From Phycisphaerales bacterium (GTDB lineage Bacteria > Planctomycetota > Phycisphaerae > UBA1845 > Fen-1342), in assembly GCA_022839625.1 (NCBI GenBank), contig JALHJL010000009.1:1-64000 (forward strand): a DNA stretch of 64,000 nucleotides, written 5' to 3'. This document shows positions 8,431 through 16,599 of the stretch, one piece after another; positions within the stretch are counted from its first letter, which is position 1; the number at the start of each line of letters is the position of its first letter. A model generated the notes under the pieces. The model was not told the DNA's origin. It did no database searches and saw nothing but the letters and a program-made list of their open reading frames with translations. A program made the translations under genes and the position numbers.

Positions 8431-10203
8431 TCAGGGGCTCTCGGGCAGTTCGGGCGCGGGAAGCTGCGAGCCGTCTTCCTCGATGAGCAGCGTCTCGGTT
8501 GCCAGGCGGAACTGGAGGATCGCGCCCCAACGCTCGGTCTTGGCCAGGTTCAACTGGTTCCGCGCATTGACCCACGCGTTCTCCGCGTCGATCTTGTCGC
8601 GGTTGTCGATCTTGCCCTGATCGTACTGGATCTCGGCGAACTCGCGCTGCCGCTCAGCGACTTTGACGGCCTGCCGCTGAATCTCCAGCGAGCGCTCCTG
8701 CAAGCGAATGTTGTTGACGGCCCGCCGGACTTCGGCCCGGATGCGCTCGGTCTGCCCGACCTGGGTGCGCTGTGCCTGTTGCACGGCGATCAGCCGGCGG
8801 CGCAGCTCGTTTCGCTCGGCGGTGCGCTCCAGCGGCAGGCCGAGCACCACCTCGCTTCGCCAGTTGGCGCGGTCAAAGCGGAAGGCGCCGAGGTTGTAGT
8901 GGCTGGGGTCGGTGTCGAACGTCAACGTCGAGTTCCAGTTCAGATCGGGGAGCAGCGCGTTGCGGCTGATGGCCACGCCCCGCCGCGCGTCATCCACCTG
9001 GTCCCGCAAGATCAGCAGATCCAGCCGCCGTTGCAGGGCTACAGCGACGGCGAGCGACTCATCGTTGATTGCAAGCGGCCGGGCGAGCAACGGATACGCG
9101 CCGGCCTCGATGAGTTGTTCGATCGTCTCGATGTCCTCCAGGTCGTCGCGCCCCAGGGGCTCGTCGACCGGCATGCCGATCAGGAGCTTGAAGCTGTCCG
9201 CCGTTGCCCGAAAGGCCTCCCGGGAGCTTTCCAGGGCGTTTTCCTGGACCAGCATGGCTTGCTGCGCGCGTTGCGTGTCGAGCGGCGTGCCGCGCCCCGT
9301 GGTCTCGGTGGCACTGGCCCGCTCGAAGTCGAGCACGAAGTTGCCGTAGCTCTCCTCGCTGTCGGCCACGCGCTGCTTGGCCGCGAGGAGGTCGAAATAC
9401 GCCTGCGCGACGGTAACCAGTTGTTGCCGCCGGTAGCGCTCGAACACACGGACCGAATAGGTCAGGTCGCGCTCGAGCTGGATCAGCGTCTCGCGGGCCA
9501 CATGCCCGGCGCCGCGCAGAAACGGGACGTCCAGCTCCAGGCCGAGGTTGCTGCCTTCCTGACCCGTAATCGACTTCTTGACGTCGCGAATCAGCGTGCT
9601 GACCGCGTTCGCGGTGAAGGTGCCGCCGTAGGGCAGCCGTTGCGAGACCGAGAGGTCGGCCATGAAGCGCATCGCCTGGTCGAAGTTGCGCGCCTCGCCG
9701 AAGTTGCCGTAGACCGTCCGCAGGTTCGCCGCGAAGATGGGCGTCCAGAGGTGGCGCTCCAGCGTCAGCGCGAGGGCGGACAGGTACAAGTCCTCCTTGG
9801 CGGACTGGTACTCGCGCTGGTGCTCTTGTGCGTAGGCCAGGGCGGCCGTGAGCGTGAAGACCCCCGCGGGCCGCGAGCTCGGCGCGGTGGTCGGGGCGTC
9901 GCCATTGGCGGTCGGCGCGGACGCCGGCTGGGTGGCGGCCGTCTGGAACCCTGCGGGCACATGCGGGCTCGTGGGGCTCGGGTCGTATCGGTAGCTCGCT
10001 CGGTCCGGTTTGGGAATGCTGGTTGGTGTGCCGACATCCGCGCGCGCGGTCTGCCCGAGGGCGGACTGCTGCCGTTCCTTGATCAGCCGCGCGACATCGC
10101 GATCAGTCTGCTGGACCAGCCGCACACAGCCGGTGCCGGCCGGGAGCACGAGCCCAGCGGCCGCGGCGAATGCCACACGAACGAGCCATCCCGTGAGTTT
10201 CAT
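8431..10203 (-). CDS. TolC-family outer-membrane efflux lipoprotein
   Basis: The 590-residue protein has a signal peptide ending in LPAGTGC, which suggests lipidation as in OprM-type channels. Two long repeated helical regions rich in Arg, Glu, Gln and Ala (for example LAYAQEHQREYQSAKEDLY and QVGQTERIRAEVRRAVNNI) and the segment LNLAKTERW near the end fit the outer-membrane efflux protein fold. A Pro/Thr/Ala-rich insertion lies after the lipid anchor (about 45-110). No periplasmic adaptor or inner-membrane pump gene is adjacent, so its partner is unknown. ATG 10203 has GAGGAAAG upstream. It is divergent from a histidine kinase gene. Confidence 0.85.
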   Translation of the reverse strand: MKLTGWLVRVAFAAAAGLVLPAGTGCVRLVQQTDRDVARLIKERQQSALGQTARADVGTPTSIPKPDRASYRYDPSPTSPHVPAGFQTAATQPASAPTANGDAPTTAPSSRPAGVFTLTAALAYAQEHQREYQSAKEDLYLSALALTLERHLWTPIFAANLRTVYGNFGEARNFDQAMRFMADLSVSQRLPYGGTFTANAVSTLIRDVKKSITGQEGSNLGLELDVPFLRGAGHVARETLIQLERDLTYSVRVFERYRRQQLVTVAQAYFDLLAAKQRVADSEESYGNFVLDFERASATETTGRGTPLDTQRAQQAMLVQENALESSREAFRATADSFKLLIGMPVDEPLGRDDLEDIETIEQLIEAGAYPLLARPLAINDESLAVAVALQRRLDLLILRDQVDDARRGVAISRNALLPDLNWNSTLTFDTDPSHYNLGAFRFDRANWRSEVVLGLPLERTAERNELRRRLIAVQQAQRTQVGQTERIRAEVRRAVNNIRLQERSLEIQRQAVKVAERQREFAEIQYDQGKIDNRDKIDAENAWVNARNQLNLAKTERWGAILQFRLATETLLIEEDGSQLPAPELPESP

Positions 10204-10354
10204 GCTTTCCTCGCACCGCCGGCGGGGAGGCGCAAGCAAGCCGCCGCTTGCTGGGTGGCCGTAGACCGGCGACCGAGCGCGGCGAGTCCCCGCGGCGACA
10301 CTATACGCTCGCGGGCACGGGCGGGGAACGGCAGCCGCAGGGCCGCCGGTGGGC

Positions 10355-10360
10355 TATAAT
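10355..10360 (+). promoter_or_regulatory. -10 hexamer upstream of the CxxCH histidine kinase
   Basis: A perfect TATAAT in the context GGGCTATAAT lies 28 nt before the ATG at 10388. No clear -35 is found at 16-18 nt, so activity may rely on an activator or an atypical upstream element. Confidence 0.45.
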
Positions 10361-10387
10361 CCGCGTCGCGGACGGCAGGACCAACCG

Positions 10388-11995
10388 ATGCGCGCTGCGC
10401 GAATCTCGCTGGCGACCAAGTACCGCTTTCTCTTCGGCCTGGCAGTCGTGCTGATCATCGGGGCTGCGCTCGCCGTGCCCTGGTATTACATGGAGTCGCT
10501 GGTTCTGCAACAGGCCTTCCGCGAGGCGCAGAGCGTGGCGGGGAACTTCTTCCGCCTGGTGCTTCCGGCGCGGGACAGCGCGGCCGGGATGGCGGGGGGG
10601 GTGCATGGTGGGAAGCTGGGTCTGCGGCCGGAGACCATGCCGCGCGAGCCGGTATTCGCCCACACGGAAATCAGCCCCGACGACCCCTGGTCCGTGTTCA
10701 ATCTAGGGCAGCGGGACCCCTTTGTGGAGGAGGCGTTCCGCGCCCTGCGCAAGCGGCCCGCCAGCGAGTCCTACCATCGCACCATGTGGGGGGAGGGCGG
10801 CCGGCGCTTCCGGTACGCCCACGCGGTGTGGGTCACGCGCGGCTGTCTGAACTGCCACGAGGAAGGCCGCAGCGCCCGGCCGTATCGGGAGAACCAGCTC
10901 GCGGGCCTGATCCTCGTGGACCTGCCGGCGGAGATGAGCGGACAGGCTTCGCTGCTGAACCGCATTGTGATCGTGGCGGCGGGCGCCCTGGCGGGCATCC
11001 TCGCCATCCTGGTCTTCTACGTCATTACGACCCGGTTCATCCTGGCCCCAATTCACGAACTACGCTCCGTGGCCTTGCGCGTCGCCGACGGCGACCTGTC
11101 GGTGCGCTCCAATGTTCACACCGGCGACGAGTTCGAGCAGCTCTCGCAGAACCTCAACACGATGCTGGAGCGGCTGCGCGTTTCGCAGGAGGAACTGAAG
11201 AAGGCCAACCGGCTGCTCGATGAGAAGCTGGCCCTCATGGCGGAGAGCAACGTGGCGCTGTACGAGGCCAACCGCGTCAAGAGCGAGTTCCTGGCCAACG
11301 TCTCGCACGAGCTGCGCACGCCCTTGACGAGCATCATCGGCTTCGCCGAGTTGCTGCGCGAGGGGCCGGCCGGCGGCGACGCCCGCACGCTGCGCTACGC
11401 CGAGAACATCCTCATCTCCGGCCGCATTCTGCTCGAGATCATCAACGACCTGCTCGACCTGGCGAAGATCGAGGCGGGCAAGACCGAGCTGCGCATCGAG
11501 TCTGTGCAGGTGCCCAACGTGTGCAGCACCCTCGCCGACCATGTGCGACCGCTTGCCGACCGCCGCAAGATCCAGTTGGACGTCGAGGTGGCGGACGAAC
11601 TGCCGGCCCTGCTGACCGACGGCGGTAAGCTGCGGCAGGTGCTGTTCAACCTCATGTCCAACGCGATCAAGTTTACGCCGGAGGGCGGGCGGGTCGGTCT
11701 GCGGGCCCGGCGGTACGACGCGGCCCACGTGGAGATTTCGGTGCGGGATTCGGGGCCCGGCATTGCGCCCGAGCACCACCAGGTGATCTTCGAGAAGTTC
11801 CGCCAGATCGATCAGTCCGCGACGCGGGAGCACCACGGGACCGGGCTCGGACTGGCCATTGCGAAGGAACTGATCTACCTGCTCGGCGGCGAGATCGGCG
11901 TCGAGAGCGAGTTGGGTAAGGGGGCCGCCTTCTGGATTCGGCTGCCGACTGGCGCGCCTACGCCGCGCCAGCGTCCCCCGGTGTCGCTGGTCTAG
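10388..11995 (+). CDS. Sensor histidine kinase with heme-type DUF3365/Tll0287-like domain
   Basis: The 535-residue kinase has a transmembrane helix (about 13-32), a periplasmic domain ending in CLNCHEEG (153-160), a second helix (about 192-213), a HAMP linker, and a HisKA box with FLANVSHELRTP (His near 307). The ATPase domain shows NLMSNAIKF (N box), DSGPGI (G1) and TGLGLAIAKE (G2). The CxxCH motif inside a DUF3365-like sensor suggests covalent heme and redox or gas sensing; the ligand is inference. No response regulator gene lies beside it, so it is an orphan in this window. AGGA precedes the ATG at 10388. Confidence 0.9.
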   Translation: MRAARISLATKYRFLFGLAVVLIIGAALAVPWYYMESLVLQQAFREAQSVAGNFFRLVLPARDSAAGMAGGVHGGKLGLRPETMPREPVFAHTEISPDDPWSVFNLGQRDPFVEEAFRALRKRPASESYHRTMWGEGGRRFRYAHAVWVTRGCLNCHEEGRSARPYRENQLAGLILVDLPAEMSGQASLLNRIVIVAAGALAGILAILVFYVITTRFILAPIHELRSVALRVADGDLSVRSNVHTGDEFEQLSQNLNTMLERLRVSQEELKKANRLLDEKLALMAESNVALYEANRVKSEFLANVSHELRTPLTSIIGFAELLREGPAGGDARTLRYAENILISGRILLEIINDLLDLAKIEAGKTELRIESVQVPNVCSTLADHVRPLADRRKIQLDVEVADELPALLTDGGKLRQVLFNLMSNAIKFTPEGGRVGLRARRYDAAHVEISVRDSGPGIAPEHHQVIFEKFRQIDQSATREHHGTGLGLAIAKELIYLLGGEIGVESELGKGAAFWIRLPTGAPTPRQRPPVSLV

Positions 11996-12165
11996 CAGCG
12001 GTTTCGGGAAGCTGGGACGCACGATTCTCGGACGACAGTCGCCAGCGGGCGCGGCTTGGTGTACGCTCCCCGTTCGGCGTCGCCGCGGTCGCGAAGAGCC
12101 CGCGGGGTCGGCCCGATGAAACTGGCACCGGTTTGTCGTTGTGAGCGACAGCGGCAGGAACCAGG

Positions 12166-12918
12166 ATGATCCGCGTCGAAGGGCTAACGAAGGTCTTCCC
12201 CAACCCCGACGGGACCGAGAAGACCGCCGTGGACCACATCAGCTTCGAGGTGCAGCCCGCCGAGATCTATGGTCTGCTGGGACCGAACGGCGCGGGGAAG
12301 ACGACGACACTGCGCATGATCAGCGGGCTGCTGCGCCCGACGGACGGGCAGGTGATCATCAAGGGCGAGGAGGTCACGCGCCGGCCCGAGCTGGTGAAAC
12401 GGCACATCGGCTACCTGACGGCCAACACGGGCCTGTACGCCCGGCTGACGCCCTTCGAGATGCTCGAATACTTCGCCACGCTGTACAACATCCCGCGCGA
12501 TGTCGCCCGGCGCAGGATCGCCGAGCTGGTGGGTTGGCTCGGCATGGACTCGTACATCCGGCTGCGCTGCGGAGCGCTGTCCACCGGCCAGAAGCAGCGG
12601 GTCAATATCGCTCGCGCCCTGATCGCCGATCCGCCGATCCTTGTCCTCGACGAGCCGACGCTGGGCCTCGACGTCCTCAGCAACCGGCTCATCCTGGAAT
12701 TCATCCGGACGCAGGCCGCGGCCGGCAAGGCCGTGCTGCTCTCGACGCACGCGTTGGACGAGATCGACCAGATGTGCCGGCGGATGGGGCTGATCCACAA
12801 CGGCCGCCTGATCGCGGAGGGCGAGCTGGATACCCTGCGCGCCCAAACCGGCCGCCAGCGGCTCAGCGAAGTCTTCCTGCACCTGGTGGGGGCAACCGAT
12901 CCGGTCTTCACGCAGTGA
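12166..12918 (+). CDS. natA: NatA-type ABC transporter ATP-binding protein
   Basis: The 250-residue ATPase has Walker A GPNGAGKT (39-46), a Q-loop in the 90s, the signature LSTGQKQRV and Walker B ILVLDEPTLGLD, followed by the switch His in LSTHALDE. The length and single nucleotide-binding domain fit export-type ATPases of the NatA family. It is followed by a permease fused to a CPBP domain, so the pair would form one transporter. GGAACCAGG lies just before the ATG. The substrate cannot be told from sequence; NatAB itself is a Na+ exporter. Confidence 0.9.
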   Translation: MIRVEGLTKVFPNPDGTEKTAVDHISFEVQPAEIYGLLGPNGAGKTTTLRMISGLLRPTDGQVIIKGEEVTRRPELVKRHIGYLTANTGLYARLTPFEMLEYFATLYNIPRDVARRRIAELVGWLGMDSYIRLRCGALSTGQKQRVNIARALIADPPILVLDEPTLGLDVLSNRLILEFIRTQAAAGKAVLLSTHALDEIDQMCRRMGLIHNGRLIAEGELDTLRAQTGRQRLSEVFLHLVGATDPVFTQ

Positions 12919-12941
12919 TAAGGTGATAAGGTGAGAAGGTG
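12915..12941 (+). repeat. 8-bp direct repeats spanning the natA stop codon
   Basis: GTGATAAG, GTGATAAG and GTGAGAAG run head to tail from 12915 to 12938, then GTG. The natA stop TGA (12916-12918) is inside the first unit. The final GAGAAGGTG (12933-12941) is matched by CACCTTCTC at 12988-12996, a perfect 9-bp inverted repeat across the intergenic gap before the permease gene. Confidence 0.8.
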
Positions 12942-13024
12942 CTGCCAATGAGCCACGGACACGGAGTTGGATCCTTGCTCGCCGCGTCACCTTCTCCGTT
13001 CGTCACCGTTCCCGGTGCAGCGGC

Positions 13025-15271
13025 ATGAACCGCCTGTCCCGCATCAACACGATCTGGCGGAAGGAGCTGCTTGATACGCTGCGCGACCGGCGCACGCTGA
13101 TCGCGATGATCTTCGTGCCGATGGTGCTCTATCCCGCCATGATGCTCGGCTCGCTCCAGGGGTTCGAGCTGCAGTTCTCGCGCTTGACCAAGGAAGAATA
13201 CCGGGTCGCCGTGAGCTCCGAGGAAGTCCGGACGTGGCTGCGGTGGGTGCTCGACACCGACGCGGCCCGCCGGCCGGGCGTGGAGGGTCTGCCGGCCGAG
13301 AAGGTGATCGAGCTGGCCGAGCAGCGCGAGCCCGGGGCCTCCCCCAACGAACCGCCGCTCTCGCCGGAGCAATCCGCCGAGGACGCCGCGCGGGCCCACG
13401 TTCGCGAGAACCCGCCGGAGTACACCATCATCGTTGTGCCGAACGCTGACCGGCTGCGCGAGAAGGTGATGAGCGGCGACGCACACGTCGGGCTGCTGCT
13501 CGACAGCGGCGTGCCGGCGCGGGACAGCACGGATTCGACCGGCGTCACACTCCTCGTCGACCAAACCGACGTGCGCAGCCAGCAGATCGCCGCCCCGGGG
13601 CTCCACGGCGTGCTTCAGCGGCTGGCGGACTTCATGTTGGCTCAGCGGCTGCGGCAGATGAGCCTCGACCCGGCGTTCGTCCACCCCATCGAGGTGCGCC
13701 AGCAGTCGGTGGCACCTCCGGAGAAGGTGGGCGGCTCGATTCTGGGCCAGATCGTCCCGTTGATCCTGGTCATCATGACGATCACCGGGGCGATCTACCC
13801 GGCGATTGACCTGACGGCCGGCGAACGCGAGCGCGGGACGCTCGAGACGCTGATGGTCGCGCCCGTCCCCACCGTGGACCTGATTGCCGGCAAGTTCGTG
13901 GTCGTTGCCCTCATCGCCATGCTAAGCGCCGCGCTCAACCTGCTCTCGATCGGCGGGACGGTGTATCTCGGCGGCCTGGGCGACCTGCTCAGCCGCGGCA
14001 GCCCCGTGGCGATTCCGCTCAACGCGCTGCCGTGGGTGCTGCTCGCGCTGGTGCCGCTCGCGATCATGTTCAGCGCGACCCTGCTCGCGGTGTGCAGCTT
14101 TGCTCGCAGCTTCAAGGAAGCCCAGAACTACGTCATGCCCGTCATGGTTGGGGCGATGATCCCGGCCGTGGTGGGCATCCTGCCGGGCACCCGGCTCGAG
14201 GGTCCGCTGCTGATCATGCCGGTGACCAACATCGTGATCCTGACCCGCGACCTGTTCACCGGCCGATTCGACGTGTTCGCGATCGTCTGGGTGACGCTCT
14301 CGACCACACTCTACGCCGGCGCGGCGGTTGCCGTGGCCGCCAAGCTGTTTGGGCAGGAGGCCGTGCTGTTCGCGGACAGCGGATCGCTCAAGACGCTCCT
14401 GCGGCGGCGGTTCTACCGGCCGGCCGACCGGCCGACCGTGGCCCAGGCCTTCTTTGTCCTGGCGGCGGTGTTCTCGATCAACTTCTTCGCGCAGCAGCGG
14501 CTGCTGTCGGCGCCGGGCATGGCAGGCAGTTTGCGGTTCTGGCTGATTCTGGGGGCGGTGATCGTCGTGCTCTTCGGGCTCGTGCCATTTGCGGCGGCGG
14601 CGTACATGCGCGTGCGAATCCGCCCGGCGCTGGGGTTGACTCGGCCGCACCCGCTCGGGCTTGCCGCTGCGCTCTGCTTCGGTTTGTCGACCTGGATCCT
14701 CGCGCAGGCCTGGTTCACGTGGCAGCAGACGTGGCTTCCGATGCCGCCCGAGATGGAACAGGTGTATGAGGAAATGGTCGCAGCGCTTGGGGACACGAGC
14801 CCGCTCGTGATGGTCTTGTTCCTGGCGCTGATCCCCGCGGTTTGCGAAGAGCTTTTCTTCCGCGGCTATGCGCTGAGCGGGCTACGCGGCGGGCTTGGCA
14901 AGGCCGGCGCCGTGGTGGTCGTGGCCGTCGCGTTCGGCATCTATCACCACAGCGTGCACCGCCTGTTCGTCACGACGGCTCTGGGCCTGCTGCTCGGGCT
15001 CCTCGTCATCCAGTACCGCTCGATTTGGCCGGCCATGCTGGCGCACCTGCTCCACAACGGGCTGTCCGGCCTGAGCGCCCGGGAGGACGGACTGAAGCCG
15101 GCGCTCACGTGGCTGGGTTACTCGCTCGGGGCCGACGGCGCTCCGCCGCTGCCGTGGGTCATGGCGGCCGCGACGCTGGCGGTCGTCGGCGTTGTGCTGT
15201 GCGTGCGGGTTACCGGACGCGAAAAGGCGCTGGAAAACGGGGCGGCCATCCTGCAACATGGGAACCAGTAG
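13025..15271 (+). CDS. ABC permease (NatB-like) fused to a CPBP intramembrane protease
   Basis: The 748-residue protein has a NatB-like permease half with a first helix near 25-45, a large extracytoplasmic domain to about 240, and a bundle of membrane helices to about 440. A CPBP (Abi/CAAX-like) half follows. It carries EELFFRG near 609, FGIYHHS near 640 and HLLHNGL near 675, the Glu-Glu-Arg and two His motifs expected of the active site. This fusion recurs in planctomycetes. It lies 106 nt after natA and is probably its partner. Whether the protease half cleaves a peptide or assists export is not known. Confidence 0.88.
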   Translation: MNRLSRINTIWRKELLDTLRDRRTLIAMIFVPMVLYPAMMLGSLQGFELQFSRLTKEEYRVAVSSEEVRTWLRWVLDTDAARRPGVEGLPAEKVIELAEQREPGASPNEPPLSPEQSAEDAARAHVRENPPEYTIIVVPNADRLREKVMSGDAHVGLLLDSGVPARDSTDSTGVTLLVDQTDVRSQQIAAPGLHGVLQRLADFMLAQRLRQMSLDPAFVHPIEVRQQSVAPPEKVGGSILGQIVPLILVIMTITGAIYPAIDLTAGERERGTLETLMVAPVPTVDLIAGKFVVVALIAMLSAALNLLSIGGTVYLGGLGDLLSRGSPVAIPLNALPWVLLALVPLAIMFSATLLAVCSFARSFKEAQNYVMPVMVGAMIPAVVGILPGTRLEGPLLIMPVTNIVILTRDLFTGRFDVFAIVWVTLSTTLYAGAAVAVAAKLFGQEAVLFADSGSLKTLLRRRFYRPADRPTVAQAFFVLAAVFSINFFAQQRLLSAPGMAGSLRFWLILGAVIVVLFGLVPFAAAAYMRVRIRPALGLTRPHPLGLAAALCFGLSTWILAQAWFTWQQTWLPMPPEMEQVYEEMVAALGDTSPLVMVLFLALIPAVCEELFFRGYALSGLRGGLGKAGAVVVVAVAFGIYHHSVHRLFVTTALGLLLGLLVIQYRSIWPAMLAHLLHNGLSGLSAREDGLKPALTWLGYSLGADGAPPLPWVMAAATLAVVGVVLCVRVTGREKALENGAAILQHGNQ

Positions 15272-15313
15272 GAGCCGTCGCCAGGCTCCGCGCACAACCG
15301 CCGAGCGAGTACC

Positions 15314-16495
15314 GTGAAGACTACCCGCCGACTCACACAACTTGCGTTCCTGGCCCTCACGCTCGTGGGGGTCTTTGCGGTCAAAGGGCACGCCGAGCGC
15401 TGGTGCCCGTTCGGCGGCGTCGAGGCGCTGTACACCTACGTGTACGAAGGCGACCTGACCTGCTCATTGGGCGTGTCCAACTTCTATATCCTCGGCGGCG
15501 TCCTGCTGATGACGCTGCTCCTGCGGCGGGCCTTCTGCGGCTACATGTGCCCGATCGGAACGATCTCCGAGTGGCTGCATGCCGGCGCACGACGACTGGG
15601 ACTGCGGCCGGTGCGCAGCCCGCTCTGGCTGGACCGTTTGCTGAGCCTGCTTAAGTACCCCGTGCTGGGGATCATCGTGTACTTCACCTGGCGGATCGGC
15701 GAGCTGGTCTTCCGGGCCTACGACCCGTGCTACGTTCTCATCAGCCGACACGGCACGGACATCGAGGTGTGGGCCTACGTCATCAGCGGCGCGGTGGTCG
15801 TGGCCTCGCTGGTCATCATGGTCCCGTTCTGCCGTTGGCTCTGCCCGCTGGCGGCCGTGCTCAACCCGTTTTCCCGGTTTGGCCTGACACGGGTCCGGCG
15901 CGACGAGGGCGCGTGCAACACCTGTCGGGTCTGTAGCCGCGCGTGTCCGATGGCGATACCCGTGCACGAGGTGACGGAGGTCACTGCGGCGCGCTGTACC
16001 TCCTGCCTGGATTGCGTCGCGGTCTGCCCGAAGGAGCGCGAGGGCGCGCTGCGCTGGGGCCCGCCGCGGGCGCTGGGCGGCCGCTGGCCACAAGCCGCGC
16101 TGCTCGGGGTCCTCCTGGCCTGCGTGGGCGGGGCGGTTGCGGCCACCTACCTGATCCCGCTACCGTCGTTCGTCCGCACTTTCGGGGAGGAGCCCGCGCA
16201 AACGGCGTCGGTCCTGCTGCGCGTCGAGGGCGTGAACTGCCGTCACGGCACCGAGCAATTCGTGGCCTACGTCCGGCGCGACGACGAATACCAGGTGCGC
16301 GGCTACCTGCGGATCGAGGCGTGGCCCGAGCCGAGCCGGCCGGCGGTGGTCCGCTTTGTCTTCGACCCGGCGGCAACCAACGAGCTGCGGATCAAGCAGG
16401 CGATCACGGAACCGTACTACGACATGGCCAGTGATACCTGGACCTTCTCGGCCTATCGAATCACGGGCTGTGACCCGCTCGCCGCCACTGACTGA
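15314..16495 (+). CDS. NapH-like 4Fe-4S membrane polyferredoxin with C-terminal extension
   Basis: The 393-residue protein has hydrophobic segments near 5-22, 55-75, 115-135 and 155-175, interrupted by the polyferredoxin motifs CGYMCPIG and CRWLCPLA. Two ferredoxin clusters follow (CNTCRVCSRACP and CTSCLDCVAVCP). A further membrane helix (about 258-280) leads to a C-terminal domain of roughly 110 residues with two Cys (VEGVNCRHG and RITGCDP) that I do not recognise. It starts 42 nt after the permease-protease gene, with a GTG start. A role in moving electrons to a periplasmic partner is inferred from the family. Confidence 0.8.
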   Translation: MKTTRRLTQLAFLALTLVGVFAVKGHAERWCPFGGVEALYTYVYEGDLTCSLGVSNFYILGGVLLMTLLLRRAFCGYMCPIGTISEWLHAGARRLGLRPVRSPLWLDRLLSLLKYPVLGIIVYFTWRIGELVFRAYDPCYVLISRHGTDIEVWAYVISGAVVVASLVIMVPFCRWLCPLAAVLNPFSRFGLTRVRRDEGACNTCRVCSRACPMAIPVHEVTEVTAARCTSCLDCVAVCPKEREGALRWGPPRALGGRWPQAALLGVLLACVGGAVAATYLIPLPSFVRTFGEEPAQTASVLLRVEGVNCRHGTEQFVAYVRRDDEYQVRGYLRIEAWPEPSRPAVVRFVFDPAATNELRIKQAITEPYYDMASDTWTFSAYRITGCDPLAATD

Positions 16496-16599
16496 ACCAC
16501 GGCGCACAATTCGGGCGTGCGTGCGCCGGCGGGAACGAACCGGAGCCCACTCGAGAAGGCCGCTGCTTATAGTGCTGCCGCGCTCCGCCTCGCCGGAGG

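Noticed and set aside
8419..10359. Long plus-strand open frame opposite the TolC-family gene
   Set aside because: It is an antisense frame produced by GC-rich codon use; its protein has no domain shape, while the minus strand has a signal peptide and family motifs.
12166..16495. Nos (nitrous oxide reductase) accessory cluster
   Set aside because: An ABC pair and a polyferredoxin are present, but no nosZ, nosD or FMN-binding NosR domain is seen, and the permease is a NatB-CPBP fusion.
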